Source: Pseudomonas fluorescens (GTDB lineage Bacteria > Pseudomonadota > Gammaproteobacteria > Pseudomonadales > Pseudomonadaceae). From it: a DNA stretch of 64,000 bases. Positions 38,349 through 47,719 of this stretch are shown here, in pieces. The position numbers and the translations under genes were made by a program. The stretch lies in the NCBI RefSeq assembly GCF_001648775.1, contig NZ_LVEJ01000001.1, forward strand, positions 186,001 through 250,000, read 5' to 3'. Below the pieces are notes generated by a model that was not told the origin of the DNA, made no database searches, and saw only the letters and a list, made by a program, of their open reading frames with translations. Numbering within the stretch: position 1 is the stretch's first letter; the number at the start of each line of letters is the position of its first letter.

Positions 38349-39179
38349 ATGCTGCTGCGTTTTACTAAAATGCACGGCTTGGGCAATGACTTCATGGTTC
38401 TCGACCTGGTCAGCCAGCACGCGCATATTCAGCCAAAGCACGCCAAGCAATGGGGCGACCGCCACACCGGCATCGGCTTCGACCAGTTGCTGATTGTTGA
38501 GGCGCCGAGCAATCCGGACGTGGATTTCCGCTACCGGATCTTCAACTCCGATGGCTCGGAAGTCGAGCAGTGCGGCAACGGTGCGCGCTGTTTTGCGCGC
38601 TTCGTGCTCGACAAGCGTCTGACCGCGAAACGGCAGATTCGCGTCGAGACCAAGGGCGGCATCATCGAACTGGACGTGCGTAACGACGGCCAGATCGGCG
38701 TGAACATGGGCGCCCCGCGTCTGGTGCCGGCGGATATTCCGTTCCAAGCGCCAGCGCAGGCCATCAGCTATCAGCTGGAAGTGGACGGCACCACGGTCGA
38801 ACTGGCCGCCGTGTCGATGGGCAACCCGCACGCGGTGTTGCGCGTGCAGGACATCAACAGTGCACCGGTGCATGAACTGGGGCCGAAAATCGAACACCAC
38901 CCGCGCTTCCCCGCGCGAGTGAACGTCGGTTTTCTCCAGGTCATCGACCGCAACCGTGCGCAGTTGCGCGTGTGGGAACGTGGCGCCGGGGAAACCCAGG
39001 CCTGCGGTACCGGCGCGTGTGCAGCGGCTGTCGCTGCGATCAGCCAGGGGTGGATGGATTCGCCGCTATTGATCGACCTGCCCGGCGGGCGTCTGTCCAT
39101 CGAATGGGCAGGCCCTGGCCAACCGGTGCTGATGACCGGTCCGGCAGTGCGTGTATACGAAGGACAAGTACGTCTTTGA
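38349..39179 (+). CDS. dapF: Diaminopimelate epimerase
   Basis: Cofactor-independent racemase that interconverts LL- and meso-diaminopimelate for lysine and peptidoglycan. The 276 residues carry both catalytic cysteines: EQCGNGARC near residue 75 and [11 protein letters not shown] near residue 219. The N-terminus [11 protein letters not shown] is the family signature. It lies 3 bp after lysA, and DUF484 follows after 13 bp. Confidence 0.96.
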   Translation: MLLRFTKMHGLGNDFMVLDLVSQHAHIQPKHAKQWGDRHTGIGFDQLLIVEAPSNPDVDFRYRIFNSDGSEVEQCGNGARCFARFVLDKRLTAKRQIRVETKGGIIELDVRNDGQIGVNMGAPRLVPADIPFQAPAQAISYQLEVDGTTVELAAVSMGNPHAVLRVQDINSAPVHELGPKIEHHPRFPARVNVGFLQVIDRNRAQLRVWERGAGETQACGTGACAAAVAAISQGWMDSPLLIDLPGGRLSIEWAGPGQPVLMTGPAVRVYEGQVRL

Positions 39180-39192
39180 GTGAGCAGAAACC

Positions 39193-39918
39193 ATGACCGA
39201 TAAGCCTCAGGTACCCGCCCGACAGTCCGACGAATCAGCGTCCGAGAGCCTCGAGGCGGCAGCGGTTGCCGCATACCTCGAGGCGCATCCGGACTTCTTC
39301 GTCGAGCACGAAGAACTGCTGCCTGCCCTGCGCATTCCTCACCAGCGTGGCGATACCGTTTCGCTGGTCGAGCGGCAGATGACCATCCTGCGCGACCGCA
39401 ACATCGAGATGCGTCATCGGCTCTCGCAGTTGATGGACGTCGCCCGCGACAACGATCGCCTGTTCGACAAGACCCGCCGTCTCATTCTCTCCTTGATGGA
39501 TGCCGCCAGCCTGGAAGACGTGGTGATCAGCGTCGAAGACAGCCTGCGCCAGGATTTTCAGGTGCCTTTTGTCAGCCTGATTCTACTGGGAGACAACCCA
39601 GCGCCGGTTGGTCGCTGGGTAACTCACGCTGATGCACAAGTCGCTATCGGCGGCCTGCTCACCGAAGGCAAAAGCGTCAGCGGCAGCCTGCGTGAGCATG
39701 AACTGGATTTCCTCTTCGGCGAGGAACAGCGCAAGCAGATCGGCTCAACTGCCGTGGTCGCCGTCAGCCATCAAGGCATCCACGGCATTCTGGCAATTGC
39801 CAGCCGTGATCCGCAGCACTACAAGAGTTCGGTCGGTACGCTGTTCTTGAGCTACATCGCCGAAGTCATGGGCCGCGTGCTGCCACGGGTCAACAGCTCG
39901 CTGCGCTCGGTACGCTGA
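39193..39918 (+). CDS. DUF484 family protein
   Basis: Cytoplasmic protein of 241 residues, conserved between dapF and xerC in gammaproteobacteria. It has the N-terminal helix [21 protein letters not shown], a coiled coil with [13 protein letters not shown], and a GAF-like C-terminal domain ([34 protein letters not shown]). The ligand of the GAF-like domain is unknown. XerC starts 2 bp later, implying tight co-expression. Confidence 0.88.
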   Translation: MTDKPQVPARQSDESASESLEAAAVAAYLEAHPDFFVEHEELLPALRIPHQRGDTVSLVERQMTILRDRNIEMRHRLSQLMDVARDNDRLFDKTRRLILSLMDAASLEDVVISVEDSLRQDFQVPFVSLILLGDNPAPVGRWVTHADAQVAIGGLLTEGKSVSGSLREHELDFLFGEEQRKQIGSTAVVAVSHQGIHGILAIASRDPQHYKSSVGTLFLSYIAEVMGRVLPRVNSSLRSVR

Positions 39919-39920
39919 AC

Positions 39921-40820
39921 ATGGAACGACAACTGGACGCTTACTGCGAACATCTGCGCAGTGAGCGACAGGTGTCGCCGCACACGCTGTCGGCCTACCG
40001 CCGCGACCTCGATAAAGTCCTCGGCTGGTGCGTCAAACAGAACATCGGCAGTTGGTCTGCGCTGGACATTCAGCGTCTGCGCAGCCTGATTGCTCGCTTG
40101 CATGCGCAGGGCCAGTCCTCGCGCAGCCTCGCCCGATTGCTTTCGGCGGTGCGCGGGCTCTATCACTATCTGAATCGCGAAGGCCTTTGCGATCACGATC
40201 CGGCGACCGGTCTGGCGCCGCCGAAAGGCGAACGTCGCCTGCCGAAAACCCTCGACACCGACCGTGCGCTGCAACTGCTTGAAGGCGCGGTGGAGGATGA
40301 TTTTCTGGCGCGGCGCGATCAGGCGATTCTGGAATTGTTCTATTCATCCGGCCTGCGCCTTTCCGAACTGACCGGGCTCAATCTTGATCAACTCGACCTC
40401 GCCGACGGCATGGTTCAGGTGCTCGGCAAGGGCAGCAAAACCCGCCTGCTGCCGGTCGGCAAAAAGGCCCGCGAAGCGATCGAACAATGGCTGCCGTTGC
40501 GCGCGATGACCAACCCGGCGGACGACGCCGTGTTCGTCAGCCAGCAAGGCCGACGCCTCGGCCCGCGGGCGATTCAGGTGCGGGTCAAACTCGCCGGCGA
40601 GCGTGAACTGGGGCAGAACCTGCACCCGCACATGCTGCGGCACTCTTTCGCCAGCCACTTGCTGGAATCCTCGCAGGACTTGCGCGCGGTGCAGGAATTG
40701 CTCGGCCACTCCGACATCAAGACCACGCAGATCTATACCCACCTGGACTTCCAGCACCTGGCGGCGGTCTACGACAGCGCCCACCCACGGGCCAAACGCA
40801 TGAAAGGCGATGATTCATGA
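39921..40820 (+). CDS. xerC: Tyrosine recombinase XerC (Sss)
   Basis: Chromosome-dimer resolving recombinase acting with XerD at dif. The 299-residue protein has an N-terminal SAM-like core-binding domain and the catalytic set R ([10 protein letters not shown], about residue 148), K ([12 protein letters not shown]), HxxR ([12 protein letters not shown]), H (LGHSDIKTT) and Tyr (QIYTHLD, about residue 275). This genomic position is that of the P. aeruginosa and P. fluorescens sss gene, known for a role in phase variation and root colonisation. Overlaps the HAD gene by 4 bp. Confidence 0.95.
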   Translation: MERQLDAYCEHLRSERQVSPHTLSAYRRDLDKVLGWCVKQNIGSWSALDIQRLRSLIARLHAQGQSSRSLARLLSAVRGLYHYLNREGLCDHDPATGLAPPKGERRLPKTLDTDRALQLLEGAVEDDFLARRDQAILELFYSSGLRLSELTGLNLDQLDLADGMVQVLGKGSKTRLLPVGKKAREAIEQWLPLRAMTNPADDAVFVSQQGRRLGPRAIQVRVKLAGERELGQNLHPHMLRHSFASHLLESSQDLRAVQELLGHSDIKTTQIYTHLDFQHLAAVYDSAHPRAKRMKGDDS

Positions 40821-41524
40821 GCATCCAGTTGATCACCTTCGACCTCGACGACACCTTGTGGGACACCGCCCCGGTGATCGTCAGCGCCGAAGCGGTATTG
40901 CGCGAATGGCTGAGCGAACATGCGCCGAATCTGGGCGCGGTGCCGGTGGAACATTTGTGGGCGATTCGTGAGCGCGTGCTGGCGAACGAGCCGGGGCTCA
41001 AGCATCGAATCAGCGCGCTGCGTCGGCGAGTGCTGTTTCATGCAATGGAAGACGCTGGATACGCCCATGGCGAAGCCACCGACCTGGCGGACAAGGGTTT
41101 TGAAGTCTTTCTGCATGCGCGGCATCAGATCGAAGTGTTCCCCGAAGTCGAGCCCGTGCTGGAGATTCTCGCCAATCACTATGCCCTCGGCGTGGTCACC
41201 AACGGCAATGCCGATGTGCGTCGGCTGGGGCTGGCGGATTACTTCAAGTTTGCGCTGTGCGCCGAAGATATCGGCATCGCCAAACCGGATGCGCGGTTGT
41301 TCCACGAGGCGTTGCAGCGTGGCGGCGCGACCGCCGAAACCGCCGTGCATATCGGCGATCATCCGGGGGATGACATTGCCGGGGCGCAGCAGGCTGGGTT
41401 GCGCGCGATATGGTTTAACCCGGCGGGTAAGGTCTGGGAAGCGGATCGCTTGCCGGATGCCGAAATCCGTAGCCTGACCGATTTGCCAGCGGTGCTTGCC
41501 CGCTGGAATGCCACCTCGAACTGA
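40817..41524 (+). CDS. HAD family hydrolase (YigB-like)
   Basis: Haloacid-dehalogenase superfamily phosphatase of 235 residues. Motif [11 protein letters not shown] has the nucleophilic Asp near residue 9; motif II is VVTNGNAD; the Lys of motif III is in IAKPDARLF; motif IV is [10 protein letters not shown]. The inserted cap between motifs I and II is helical. The E. coli counterpart YigB hydrolyses FMN and is also next to xerC. Last gene of the operon. Confidence 0.9.
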   Translation: MSIQLITFDLDDTLWDTAPVIVSAEAVLREWLSEHAPNLGAVPVEHLWAIRERVLANEPGLKHRISALRRRVLFHAMEDAGYAHGEATDLADKGFEVFLHARHQIEVFPEVEPVLEILANHYALGVVTNGNADVRRLGLADYFKFALCAEDIGIAKPDARLFHEALQRGGATAETAVHIGDHPGDDIAGAQQAGLRAIWFNPAGKVWEADRLPDAEIRSLTDLPAVLARWNATSN

Positions 41525-41536
41525 TCTACTACCCCC

Positions 41537-41626
41537 TGTGGGAGCGAGCCTGCTCGCGAAGGCATTCTGTCATTCGATACTGATGGTGACTGACCCACCG
41601 CTTTCGCGAGCAGGCTCGCTCCCACA
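41537..41626. repeat. REP pair (inverted)
   Basis: REP copies at 41537-41560 and 41603-41626 in opposite orientation, just after the HAD gene. Confidence 0.9.
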
Positions 41627-41666
41627 GGGGAATTGCGTTCACTTCGACTGCTCTATTTCAGGCATG

Positions 41667-41695
41667 AAAAAGCCCGCAGCGACGGCGGGCTTTTT
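41667..41695. terminator. Bidirectional Rho-independent terminator
   Basis: AAAAAGCCCGC / GCGGGCTTTTT with a 7-base loop, between the convergent HAD and sutA genes. Confidence 0.9.
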
Positions 41696-41715
41696 CAGCA
41701 AGCCAGCGGCACGCC

Positions 41716-42042
41716 TCAGATAGGGCGGCTGCCGTACTTGTTGTCCGGCTTTTTCGGAGGATCGGCGACCACATTGGCCTCCACTTCCTGAACCTTGCCG
41801 CCGCGCGACAGGAACTCTTCCATGGCCTTGGCCAGGGCGTCGCGTTCCTTGTTCTTGGCTTCAATGCTCGGCAACTCGTCTACCGACACCGCAGCCTTGG
41901 CTTTGCCTTTGGCAGCCGGGGCCGGCGTATCGTCGCCACCATCGTCGTCAGCAACGTCTTCCGCTGCTGCTTCCAGACCTTCCTCGGCCTCGTCTTCGTC
42001 GCCTACTTCGAGGTCGTCGTTTTCCAGATCATCGTCGCTCAT
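41716..42042 (-). CDS. sutA: RNA polymerase-binding regulator SutA
   Basis: Small acidic protein of 108 residues that binds RNA polymerase and stimulates rRNA and other genes during slow growth, described in P. aeruginosa. The first 45 residues are a disordered Asp/Glu run, then a central helix (IEAKNKERDALAKAMEEFLSRGGKVQEV) and a tail PPKKPDNKYGSRPI. GAGG precedes the ATG by 6 bases. Monocistronic, followed by a strong terminator. Confidence 0.9.
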   Translation of the reverse strand: MSDDDLENDDLEVGDEDEAEEGLEAAAEDVADDDGGDDTPAPAAKGKAKAAVSVDELPSIEAKNKERDALAKAMEEFLSRGGKVQEVEANVVADPPKKPDNKYGSRPI

Positions 42043-42144
42043 GTTCTACCTCATGACTTGCGAAAAGCAGATTAGTTATAGACCAGCTTTGGCAACTGTC
42101 GAAAGTCGCCGTTAAAAAATCAGTAACCATTGGTGACCAACGGT

Positions 42145-42570
42145 TTATGCCCCTTCACCGTGCAAGGTGGCGAGGACTTTTCGAGCACCGCCGTGATCAC
42201 GGTGCTCGCCCAGATAAACGCCTTGCCAAGTGCCCAGTGCCAGGCGACCTGCCGAAACCGGCAGACTGATCTGGCAACCAAGCACGCTGGCCTTGAAGTG
42301 CGCCGGGAGGTCGTCCAGGCCTTCGTCGTTATGCTCATAGCCGTCTGTTCCTTGTGGGATCAGACGATTGAAAAATCGTTCGAAGTCGCGACGGACCGCC
42401 GGATCGGCGTTCTCGTTGATGGTCAACGACGCCGAGGTATGCTGCAGCCACAAATGCAACAGACCGACCCGACACGCCCCGAGTTCAGGCAGGCCGGCGA
42501 GTAACTCGTCCGTTACCAGATGAAAGCCCCGGGGCCGTGCCCGCAGGGTTATCAGAGTCTGTTGCCACAT
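42145..42570 (-). CDS. YjbQ family protein (secondary thiamine-phosphate synthase)
   Basis: UPF0047/YjbQ protein of 141 residues. The family pattern is clear: [21 protein letters not shown] in the middle and [13 protein letters not shown](H)GG near the C-terminus, with conserved His/Glu residues expected to bind metal. E. coli YjbQ shows weak thiamine-phosphate synthase activity; the natural role is unsettled. Start at 42570 (MWQQTLITL); the upstream in-frame ATG gives nine unsupported residues. Confidence 0.87.
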   Translation of the reverse strand: MWQQTLITLRARPRGFHLVTDELLAGLPELGACRVGLLHLWLQHTSASLTINENADPAVRRDFERFFNRLIPQGTDGYEHNDEGLDDLPAHFKASVLGCQISLPVSAGRLALGTWQGVYLGEHRDHGGARKVLATLHGEGA

Positions 42571-42748
42571 ACAGTTCTCCGCACGTTCGGGGCGCATTCT
42601 AGCGCGCTCTGGGAAAAAACAAAGGCCCTAATATTCCTGCAATGATGTAAGCCATTGGCCGCAGAAAAACGCCCGTCGTAAACACGACCAAAGCCGTACG
42701 AAAAATCCTTTCAGCTGCTCTTTCAATGACAAATTCCAGACAAAAAAA

Positions 42749-42766
42749 TGCCCGGCGAACCGGGCA
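42749..42766 (-). terminator. Rho-independent terminator after amtB
   Basis: TGCCCGG / CCGGGCA around a CGAA tetraloop, 18 bp past the amtB stop, followed on the minus strand by seven T residues. Confidence 0.88.
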
Positions 42767-42784
42767 AGTTTTTAGTGCGCGTAC

Positions 42785-44122
42785 TTACAGGTTGTAGCCG
42801 CGTTCGTTGTGTTGTGCCAGATCGAGACCGACCGACTCTTCTTCCTCGGTCACACGCAGACCCATCACGGCGTCCAGGACCTTGAGGATGATGAAGGTGA
42901 CGATCGCGGTGTAGATCACCGTGAAGCCGACGCCTTTGCACTGAATCCACACTTGCGCAGCGATGTCGGTGACGGTGCCGAAGCCACCCAGCGACGGTGC
43001 AGCGAACACACCGGTGAGGATCGCGCCGAGGATACCGCCGATGCCGTGCACGCCGAAGGCATCCAGGGAATCGTCATAACCGAGTTTGCGTTTCAGGGTG
43101 GTGGCGCAGAAGAAGCACACCACGCCTGCGGCCAGACCGATCACCAATGCGCCCATCGGACCCACGGTACCGGCAGCCGGAGTGATCGCTACCAGACCGG
43201 CAACCACACCCGAGGCGATGCCCAGCGCGCTTGGTTTGCCGTGAGTGATCCACTCGGCAAACATCCAGCCCAGCGCCGCCGCAGCGGTAGCGATCTGGGT
43301 CACCAGCATCGCCATACCGGCAGTGCCGTTGGCGGCGGCGGCGGAACCGGCGTTGAAGCCGAACCAGCCGACCCACAGCATCGCTGCGCCCATCAGGGTG
43401 TAACCGAGGTTGTGCGGGGCCATCGGAGTGGTCGGGAAGCCTTTGCGCTTGCCCAATACCAGGCAGCAGATCAGACCGGCCACACCGGCGTTGATGTGCA
43501 CCACGGTGCCGCCCGCGAAGTCGAGCACGCCCCAGTCCCACAACAGGCCGCCGTTACCGGACCAGACCATGTGCGCGATCGGTGCGTAAACCAGGGTGAA
43601 CCAGATACCCATGAAGATCAGCATCGCGGAGAACTTCATCCGCTCGGCAAATGCACCGACGATCAGCGCCGGGGTGATGATCGCGAAGGTCATCTGGAAG
43701 GTGACGAAAACCGCCTCCGGGAACAACGCCGCAGGCCCGGTCAGGCTGGCTGGCGTGATACCGGCGAGGAACGCCTTGCCGAAGCCGCCGACAAAGGAGT
43801 TGAAGTTGACGACGCCCTGCTCCATGCCAGTGGTGTCGAACGCGATGCTGTAGCCATAAATGACCCACAGGACGCTGATCAGACCGGTAATGGCGAAGCA
43901 CTGCATCATCACGGAAAGAATGTTTTTCGAGCGAACCATGCCGCCGTAGAACAGCGCCAGGCCGGGGATGGTCATAAACAGCACGAGGGCTGTCGAGGTG
44001 AGCATCCAGGCAGTGTCGCCGGAATTGAGGACCGGGGCCGCCACTTCGTCTGCCGCCATAGCAAGGCCGGGCATTACGATAGACAACAGGGCTCCTAGCC
44101 CTGCGAATTTACGCAGAGTCAT
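42785..44122 (-). CDS. amtB: Ammonium transporter AmtB
   Basis: Inner-membrane ammonium channel of 445 residues. A cleavable signal (ending GLAMAAD) precedes eleven hydrophobic segments. The pore histidine pair is in GTVVHINAG (first His) and GVHGIGGI (second His), and the S1 and Phe-gate regions are recognisable (FVTFQMTFAIITPAL). Encoded 38 bp after glnK, whose product blocks the channel when nitrogen is plentiful, so the pair is a nitrogen-controlled operon. Confidence 0.95.
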   Translation of the reverse strand: MTLRKFAGLGALLSIVMPGLAMAADEVAAPVLNSGDTAWMLTSTALVLFMTIPGLALFYGGMVRSKNILSVMMQCFAITGLISVLWVIYGYSIAFDTTGMEQGVVNFNSFVGGFGKAFLAGITPASLTGPAALFPEAVFVTFQMTFAIITPALIVGAFAERMKFSAMLIFMGIWFTLVYAPIAHMVWSGNGGLLWDWGVLDFAGGTVVHINAGVAGLICCLVLGKRKGFPTTPMAPHNLGYTLMGAAMLWVGWFGFNAGSAAAANGTAGMAMLVTQIATAAAALGWMFAEWITHGKPSALGIASGVVAGLVAITPAAGTVGPMGALVIGLAAGVVCFFCATTLKRKLGYDDSLDAFGVHGIGGILGAILTGVFAAPSLGGFGTVTDIAAQVWIQCKGVGFTVIYTAIVTFIILKVLDAVMGLRVTEEEESVGLDLAQHNERGYNL

Positions 44123-44160
44123 ATTGTTTTCTCCTGGGGCGTTGGGGTTTGTGGCGGCGT

Positions 44161-44592
<432 letters not shown>

Positions 44593-44912
44593 TTACCTGC
44601 CCGACTGACGCCAGCTAACCGCTGCTGACGAAACTCCCCGCTTCGTCTGCCGCACTGCATTCGTCACAGCGACTGCATCAGTGCATGGGTCGAAGGTGAC
44701 TAAGCAGAAAGCTTGCCATCTCGCCAAAAACCCCTGATTTCAATCCCTTGGCCGCTGCCGCAAGCACTCCCGTGCAAAAGGCCCTGCGGATACGCACAAC
44801 AACGGTGCGTCGCCGTCCGTCCGCCTGCGCGAAAAGCGTGCATCCCTGACCGCGAGATTGACTATAGACACTGCGTGATACACTGCCGGCCATTGTTTCC
44901 AGGACATCCACC

Positions 44913-45173
44913 ATGCTCGCGCCCAAAGACTTCCTCGACGCCCTGAGCGGCACCGCCTCCCGCCTCTTCAGCGGCGACACCCCGCTGCCGAAAGCCGAAA
45001 TCGAAAGCCAGTTCAAGATGCTGCTGCAGAGTGCCTTCAGCAAACTCGACCTGGTGAGCCGTGAAGAGTTTGATAGCCAGATGGTTGTTTTGGCGCGTAC
45101 TCGCGCTCGACTTGAGAGTCTCGAAGCCAAGGTTGCCGAGATGGAAGCGAAGCTGACGCCGCCCGCTGAATAA
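44913..45173 (+). CDS. ubiK: Ubiquinone biosynthesis accessory factor UbiK
   Basis: Small YqiC/UbiK protein of 86 residues that supports the aerobic ubiquinone synthesis complex with UbiJ. The pattern is KDFLDALSGTASRLF at the N-terminus, EIESQFKMLLQSAFSKLDLVSREEFDSQ in the middle, and a C-terminal coiled coil (RARLESLEAKVAEMEAKL). In Pseudomonas ubiK and comM are usual neighbours; here about 2.9 kb of accessory DNA separates them. Confidence 0.92.
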   Translation: MLAPKDFLDALSGTASRLFSGDTPLPKAEIESQFKMLLQSAFSKLDLVSREEFDSQMVVLARTRARLESLEAKVAEMEAKLTPPAE

Positions 45174-45183
45174 TCCGCGCCCC

Positions 45184-45255
45184 CTGTAGGAGCTGCCGAA
45201 GGCTGCGATCTTTTGATCTCCAGCCTTTCAATCATCTCGGCAACGTCCTACAACT
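45184..45255. repeat. REP-like element, second class
   Basis: TAGGAGCTGCCGAAGGCTGCG, the signature of another P. fluorescens-group repeat, directly after ubiK, with a weaker inverted partner (CGGCAACGTCCTA) near 45238-45250. Confidence 0.6.
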
Positions 45256-45401
45256 TGCAGCACCGCCGTCCGATTGCGCCGAAAAGCCGAGGTTTCTAAG
45301 CTCATCCGATGCTGAATGTTCAGCACCGGGTTTGGCGACCTGGATCGAATTTGACGCAATGCAACTAAATTCACAGAGAGGTTTTTTCTCTCAACGAGTT
45401 A

Positions 45402-45497
45402 TGGCGGCTTTGCGTGGGAGACCTCAGGGTCTGCCGGTTTCGAATTCACCGGTTCGCCAACCCGCGCATAGCTGCCACCTTTTCGTTTGGCGACGAA
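45402..45497 (+). ncRNA. Structured RNA-like leader of the Bro-N gene
   Basis: A nested fold is visible. Outer stem: 45402-45418 with 45461-45477 (17 pairs, one U-U mismatch and two wobble pairs). Inside are two hairpins, AGACC-TCAG-GGTCT (45419-45432) and CCGGT..ACCGG (45434-45452), making a three-way junction. A further hairpin TTCGT..ACGAA (45482-45497) follows, and its loop TTGGCGA (45487-45493) is complementary to TCGCCAA (45454-45460) in the junction, giving a possible pseudoknot. The Bro-N ATG lies 40 bp downstream. I do not recognise it as a named RNA family. A 62-codon frame crosses it but has no plausible start signal. Confidence 0.55.
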
Positions 45498-45536
45498 CAG
45501 AAGCAGTTTTCTTCACTTGAATTCGAGAACTGAACC

Positions 45537-46058
45537 ATGGACGAAAACTACCTGACACCTAGCATCTTCACCCGCCACAAACTCCCCCTCCACGCCCTTC
45601 TCATCCAGAACCAACCCTGGTTCTGCGCCCGAGACCTGAGCCGCCTGCTGCACATCTACCTCAACGAACGCATGCTGCGAAAACTCGACCCCGACCAATA
45701 CCAAACCCGTAAAACCCTGATCCACAACCAGATCGAAAACACCCTGCTGATCAGCGAGTCCGGCATCTACGCCCTCCTCGTCTACCACTACTGCCCCGAA
45801 TACCGAGCCCTGCGCGAATGGCTCACCCACCAGGTCATCCCCACCCTGCGCGACGCCCAACACCCCAGCACAAGCGAACGCCCTCAGCTGAGCCTGCTCA
45901 GTTGGCCGGACATGACGTTGAGTTTGTTGCATTGGAATAACCAGCCGTGGATACGGTTACAAGATGTGCCGCAGATGATGGTGGAACGGGAACAGACCAA
46001 GCGCCCAATGACGGGGCCATGGTGGAAAAGAGCTTCGCGGATGCTGCAATCGCTATAA
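45537..46058 (+). CDS. Bro-N domain protein (phage antirepressor-like)
   Basis: Protein of 173 residues with a Bro-N-like domain at its N-terminus: PLHALLIQNQPWFCARDLSRLL, YLNERMLRKLDPDQ, and LLISESGIYALLVYHYCPEYRALREWLTHQVIPTLR. Bro-N proteins are DNA-binding modules common in phage antirepressors and scattered chromosomal copies. The C-terminal 60 residues (SLLSWPDMTLSLLHWNNQPWIRL) repeat the Trp-rich flavour but match no domain I know. No other phage gene is present. Its 3' end overlaps the convergent HigA-like gene by 6 bp. Target unknown. Confidence 0.75.
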   Translation: MDENYLTPSIFTRHKLPLHALLIQNQPWFCARDLSRLLHIYLNERMLRKLDPDQYQTRKTLIHNQIENTLLISESGIYALLVYHYCPEYRALREWLTHQVIPTLRDAQHPSTSERPQLSLLSWPDMTLSLLHWNNQPWIRLQDVPQMMVEREQTKRPMTGPWWKRASRMLQSL

Positions 46059-46322
46059 ACCCGCATGCCGGAGCTGGGCCCTGCGCAAATCGTAAGTCGA
46101 TTGGAGATTCATCCAGAACTCAGGCGTAGTGTTGAGATGAGTGGCAAGGCTGATTGCCAGATCGGCGCAGATCCTGAGCTGGCATTTCACTAGCTTTTCG
46201 ATCTCACTTTCGGGCCAGTTGGTGGGCATGGCCAGATCCATGACAGTCATGCCCAACGGCTCCATGAATTCCTTATTCAGAACCTCGCCCGGATGAATCG
46301 GGCGCATACCATTGCGGTCCAT
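46053..46322 (-). CDS. HigA family addiction-module antitoxin, orphan
   Basis: Helix-turn-helix protein of 89 residues of the HigA/VapI type: RPIHPGEVLNKEFMEPLGMTVMDLA, then the recognition region and the ending TTPEFWMNLQSTYDLRRAQ. The HTH segment (MPTNWPESEIEKLVKCQL) is diverged from the usual consensus. Start at 46322 (MDRNGMRPIHPGE); the longer frame to 46439 is unsupported. A HigB toxin would normally be encoded just upstream on this strand, but no such frame exists, so it is an orphan, perhaps autonomous or relic. Confidence 0.75.
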   Translation of the reverse strand: MDRNGMRPIHPGEVLNKEFMEPLGMTVMDLAMPTNWPESEIEKLVKCQLRICADLAISLATHLNTTPEFWMNLQSTYDLRRAQLRHAGL

Positions 46323-46521
46323 TTTTCGCCTCCAGAGGCTGCGTTGAGTGGCCAAACTGGAGCATCCGACTCCCGGATACAAGACCTTCACCCCTTTCGC
46401 CGGCGTCCTACAACTATTAGGGCATGGCCCTACAAACATCAGAGTCTGCGCCCAGTTACGCAGCCCTTACGCATGTCATTACATTGGCAAACGAAATACG
46501 CCCATCAAAATGGAGGTATCT

Positions 46522-46692
46522 GTGAAGGATAAGAAGAGGAAGGAAAAGCTATTTCAGATTGTTGATTTGCACCTTGAAGCACTCCGTTTGGCTGGGGATA
46601 TGTCAGCCAACCAACGGCGATTTATTGAAGTTGCTGTTACATGTGGGCCAGCGCTTGAGCCAAGCGGGGCGCTGGCCGGTAGAAGGTCCTGA
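46522..46692 (+). CDS. Small 56-residue protein, copy 1
   Basis: Unrecognised basic protein of 56 residues. GTG 46522 is used because GGAGG lies 5 bases upstream; an in-frame ATG at 46510 is possible. The C-terminal half (MSANQRRFIEVAVTCGPALEPSGALAG) pairs with the other 56-residue protein at 47720, sharing S-x-QR-F-VA-T-G-EP-G-LAG at identical positions. The N-terminus is Lys-rich. A strong terminator follows 14 bp after the stop. Conservation between the two copies supports coding. Confidence 0.6.
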   Translation: MKDKKRKEKLFQIVDLHLEALRLAGDMSANQRRFIEVAVTCGPALEPSGALAGRRS

Positions 46693-46705
46693 GTGAAAAA
46701 TAAAG

Positions 46706-46730
46706 AAGGCGTCCATAGGACGCCTTTTTT
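46706..46730 (+). terminator. Rho-independent terminator after the 56-residue gene, copy 1
   Basis: AAGGCGTCC / GGACGCCTT with a 3-base loop and a T-run. Confidence 0.88.
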
Positions 46731-47148
46731 GTTCGGAGGAATAGTCGCAGCGATTCTTTAGCTCCTGGCTTTACGGCCTTGGGTTCAGAATCCGACAGGC
46801 TAGCCCGTCGTCACTACTTCAGAGAAACCAGCTTTCTCTGCTGCCAAAAATGCGGGGGAGCTTTTGCTGGTGCCCAGTCCCGACGAATGCGCAGTTGCAG
46901 TCCTCGAACGTGAGGATCCTTGAGTACCGCTCAGGAGTCAAAGCTCATTTACGATCGAGAGCAGCGCAAAACCCTCATCCATGCCGATATAAAGTATTGC
47001 CTCTCCGCCCTCTCACACCCTGAACTGGCCATCTCCAACGTCCTTCACTAACGCAAGCACAGTCCTACGAGGACCGTCCCCTACGTCTGATTACGTAAGC
47101 ATCAATGCCTTCGATATCGTCTGCAGATTGATCCCACAGAACAAGACG
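46731..47148. other. Gene-poor stretch with a possible decayed Bro-N fragment
   Basis: No intact gene. On the plus strand the frame 46941-47051 reads LIYDREQRKTLIHADIKYC before a stop; its RKTLIH and surrounding residues resemble DQYQTRKTLIHNQIEN of the Bro-N protein at 45537. It may be a degraded second copy, or chance. Confidence 0.3.
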
Positions 47149-47685
47149 ATGCGAAGAAAAGGCAAAGGTACCGAACTTCGAAATCAGACACTCAAATCTG
47201 AATCCCGAAAACTCGCACATCAAACAATGTCCATGGACCCAGAAGCCCTGGCAGCTGGAGTTGATGCTCTATCACTCAGGATCGATCCGATTACTCCAGT
47301 AGCAATCAACGCATTCCACCAGTGGACCGGCCCCGTTGGGTATCCATGGGACGCTGTTTTGGACTGGAAGACCAAAGATGCAAAAGGGCTGGACTTGGCG
47401 TTCTGGTACGAAGAAGAACTGTGCGGACTGTGCTACGCAACGCCGCGAAGAAGCACGATCTGCATGAAAATCGTGCTTTTGCAGGGACACACCTGCAAGA
47501 CGAATACCTTGCGGGGCTGGATCGCTCCGATGGCATTGCTGACAACAGAATTCTACGCCCGGAAGCTGGGGTGCACGCAAATCGAAGTACAAGAGCCAGA
47601 CTCAGGCGCCATCCCTTACTATCAAACGCTGGGATTTTATTTTGATACAACCGGCCGCCTTGTCTTTCCATTGGACGACCAATAA
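47149..47685 (+). CDS. GNAT-like acetyltransferase family protein
   Basis: Protein of 178 residues. A Lys/Arg-rich N-terminal tail is followed by a domain resembling GNAT acetyltransferases: AINAFHQWTGPVGYPWDAVL, LDLAFWYEEELCGLCYATP, MALLTTEFYARKLGCTQIEVQEP and GAIPYYQTLGFYFDTTGRLVF, where the last is the usual C-terminal GNAT strand-helix. The acetyl-CoA loop (QGHTCKTNT region) is atypical. ATG 47149 is chosen; a TTG at 47128 or ATG at 47227 remain possible. The second 56-residue gene starts 34 bp after its stop, so they may form a unit. Substrate unknown. Confidence 0.62.
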   Translation: MRRKGKGTELRNQTLKSESRKLAHQTMSMDPEALAAGVDALSLRIDPITPVAINAFHQWTGPVGYPWDAVLDWKTKDAKGLDLAFWYEEELCGLCYATPRRSTICMKIVLLQGHTCKTNTLRGWIAPMALLTTEFYARKLGCTQIEVQEPDSGAIPYYQTLGFYFDTTGRLVFPLDDQ

Positions 47686-47719
47686 GATCGAATCAAGCAT
47701 CCCGGCACGTGAGGTGTTT

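Noticed and set aside
41496..41723. Small frames over REP pairs
   Set aside because: Several short frames run through REP sequence and translate to the same VGASLLAK-type peptide; they are repeat artefacts, not genes.
45332..45520. 62-codon frame before the Bro-N gene
   Set aside because: Lies over the structured RNA-like element, has no ribosome-binding site and no recognisable protein features.
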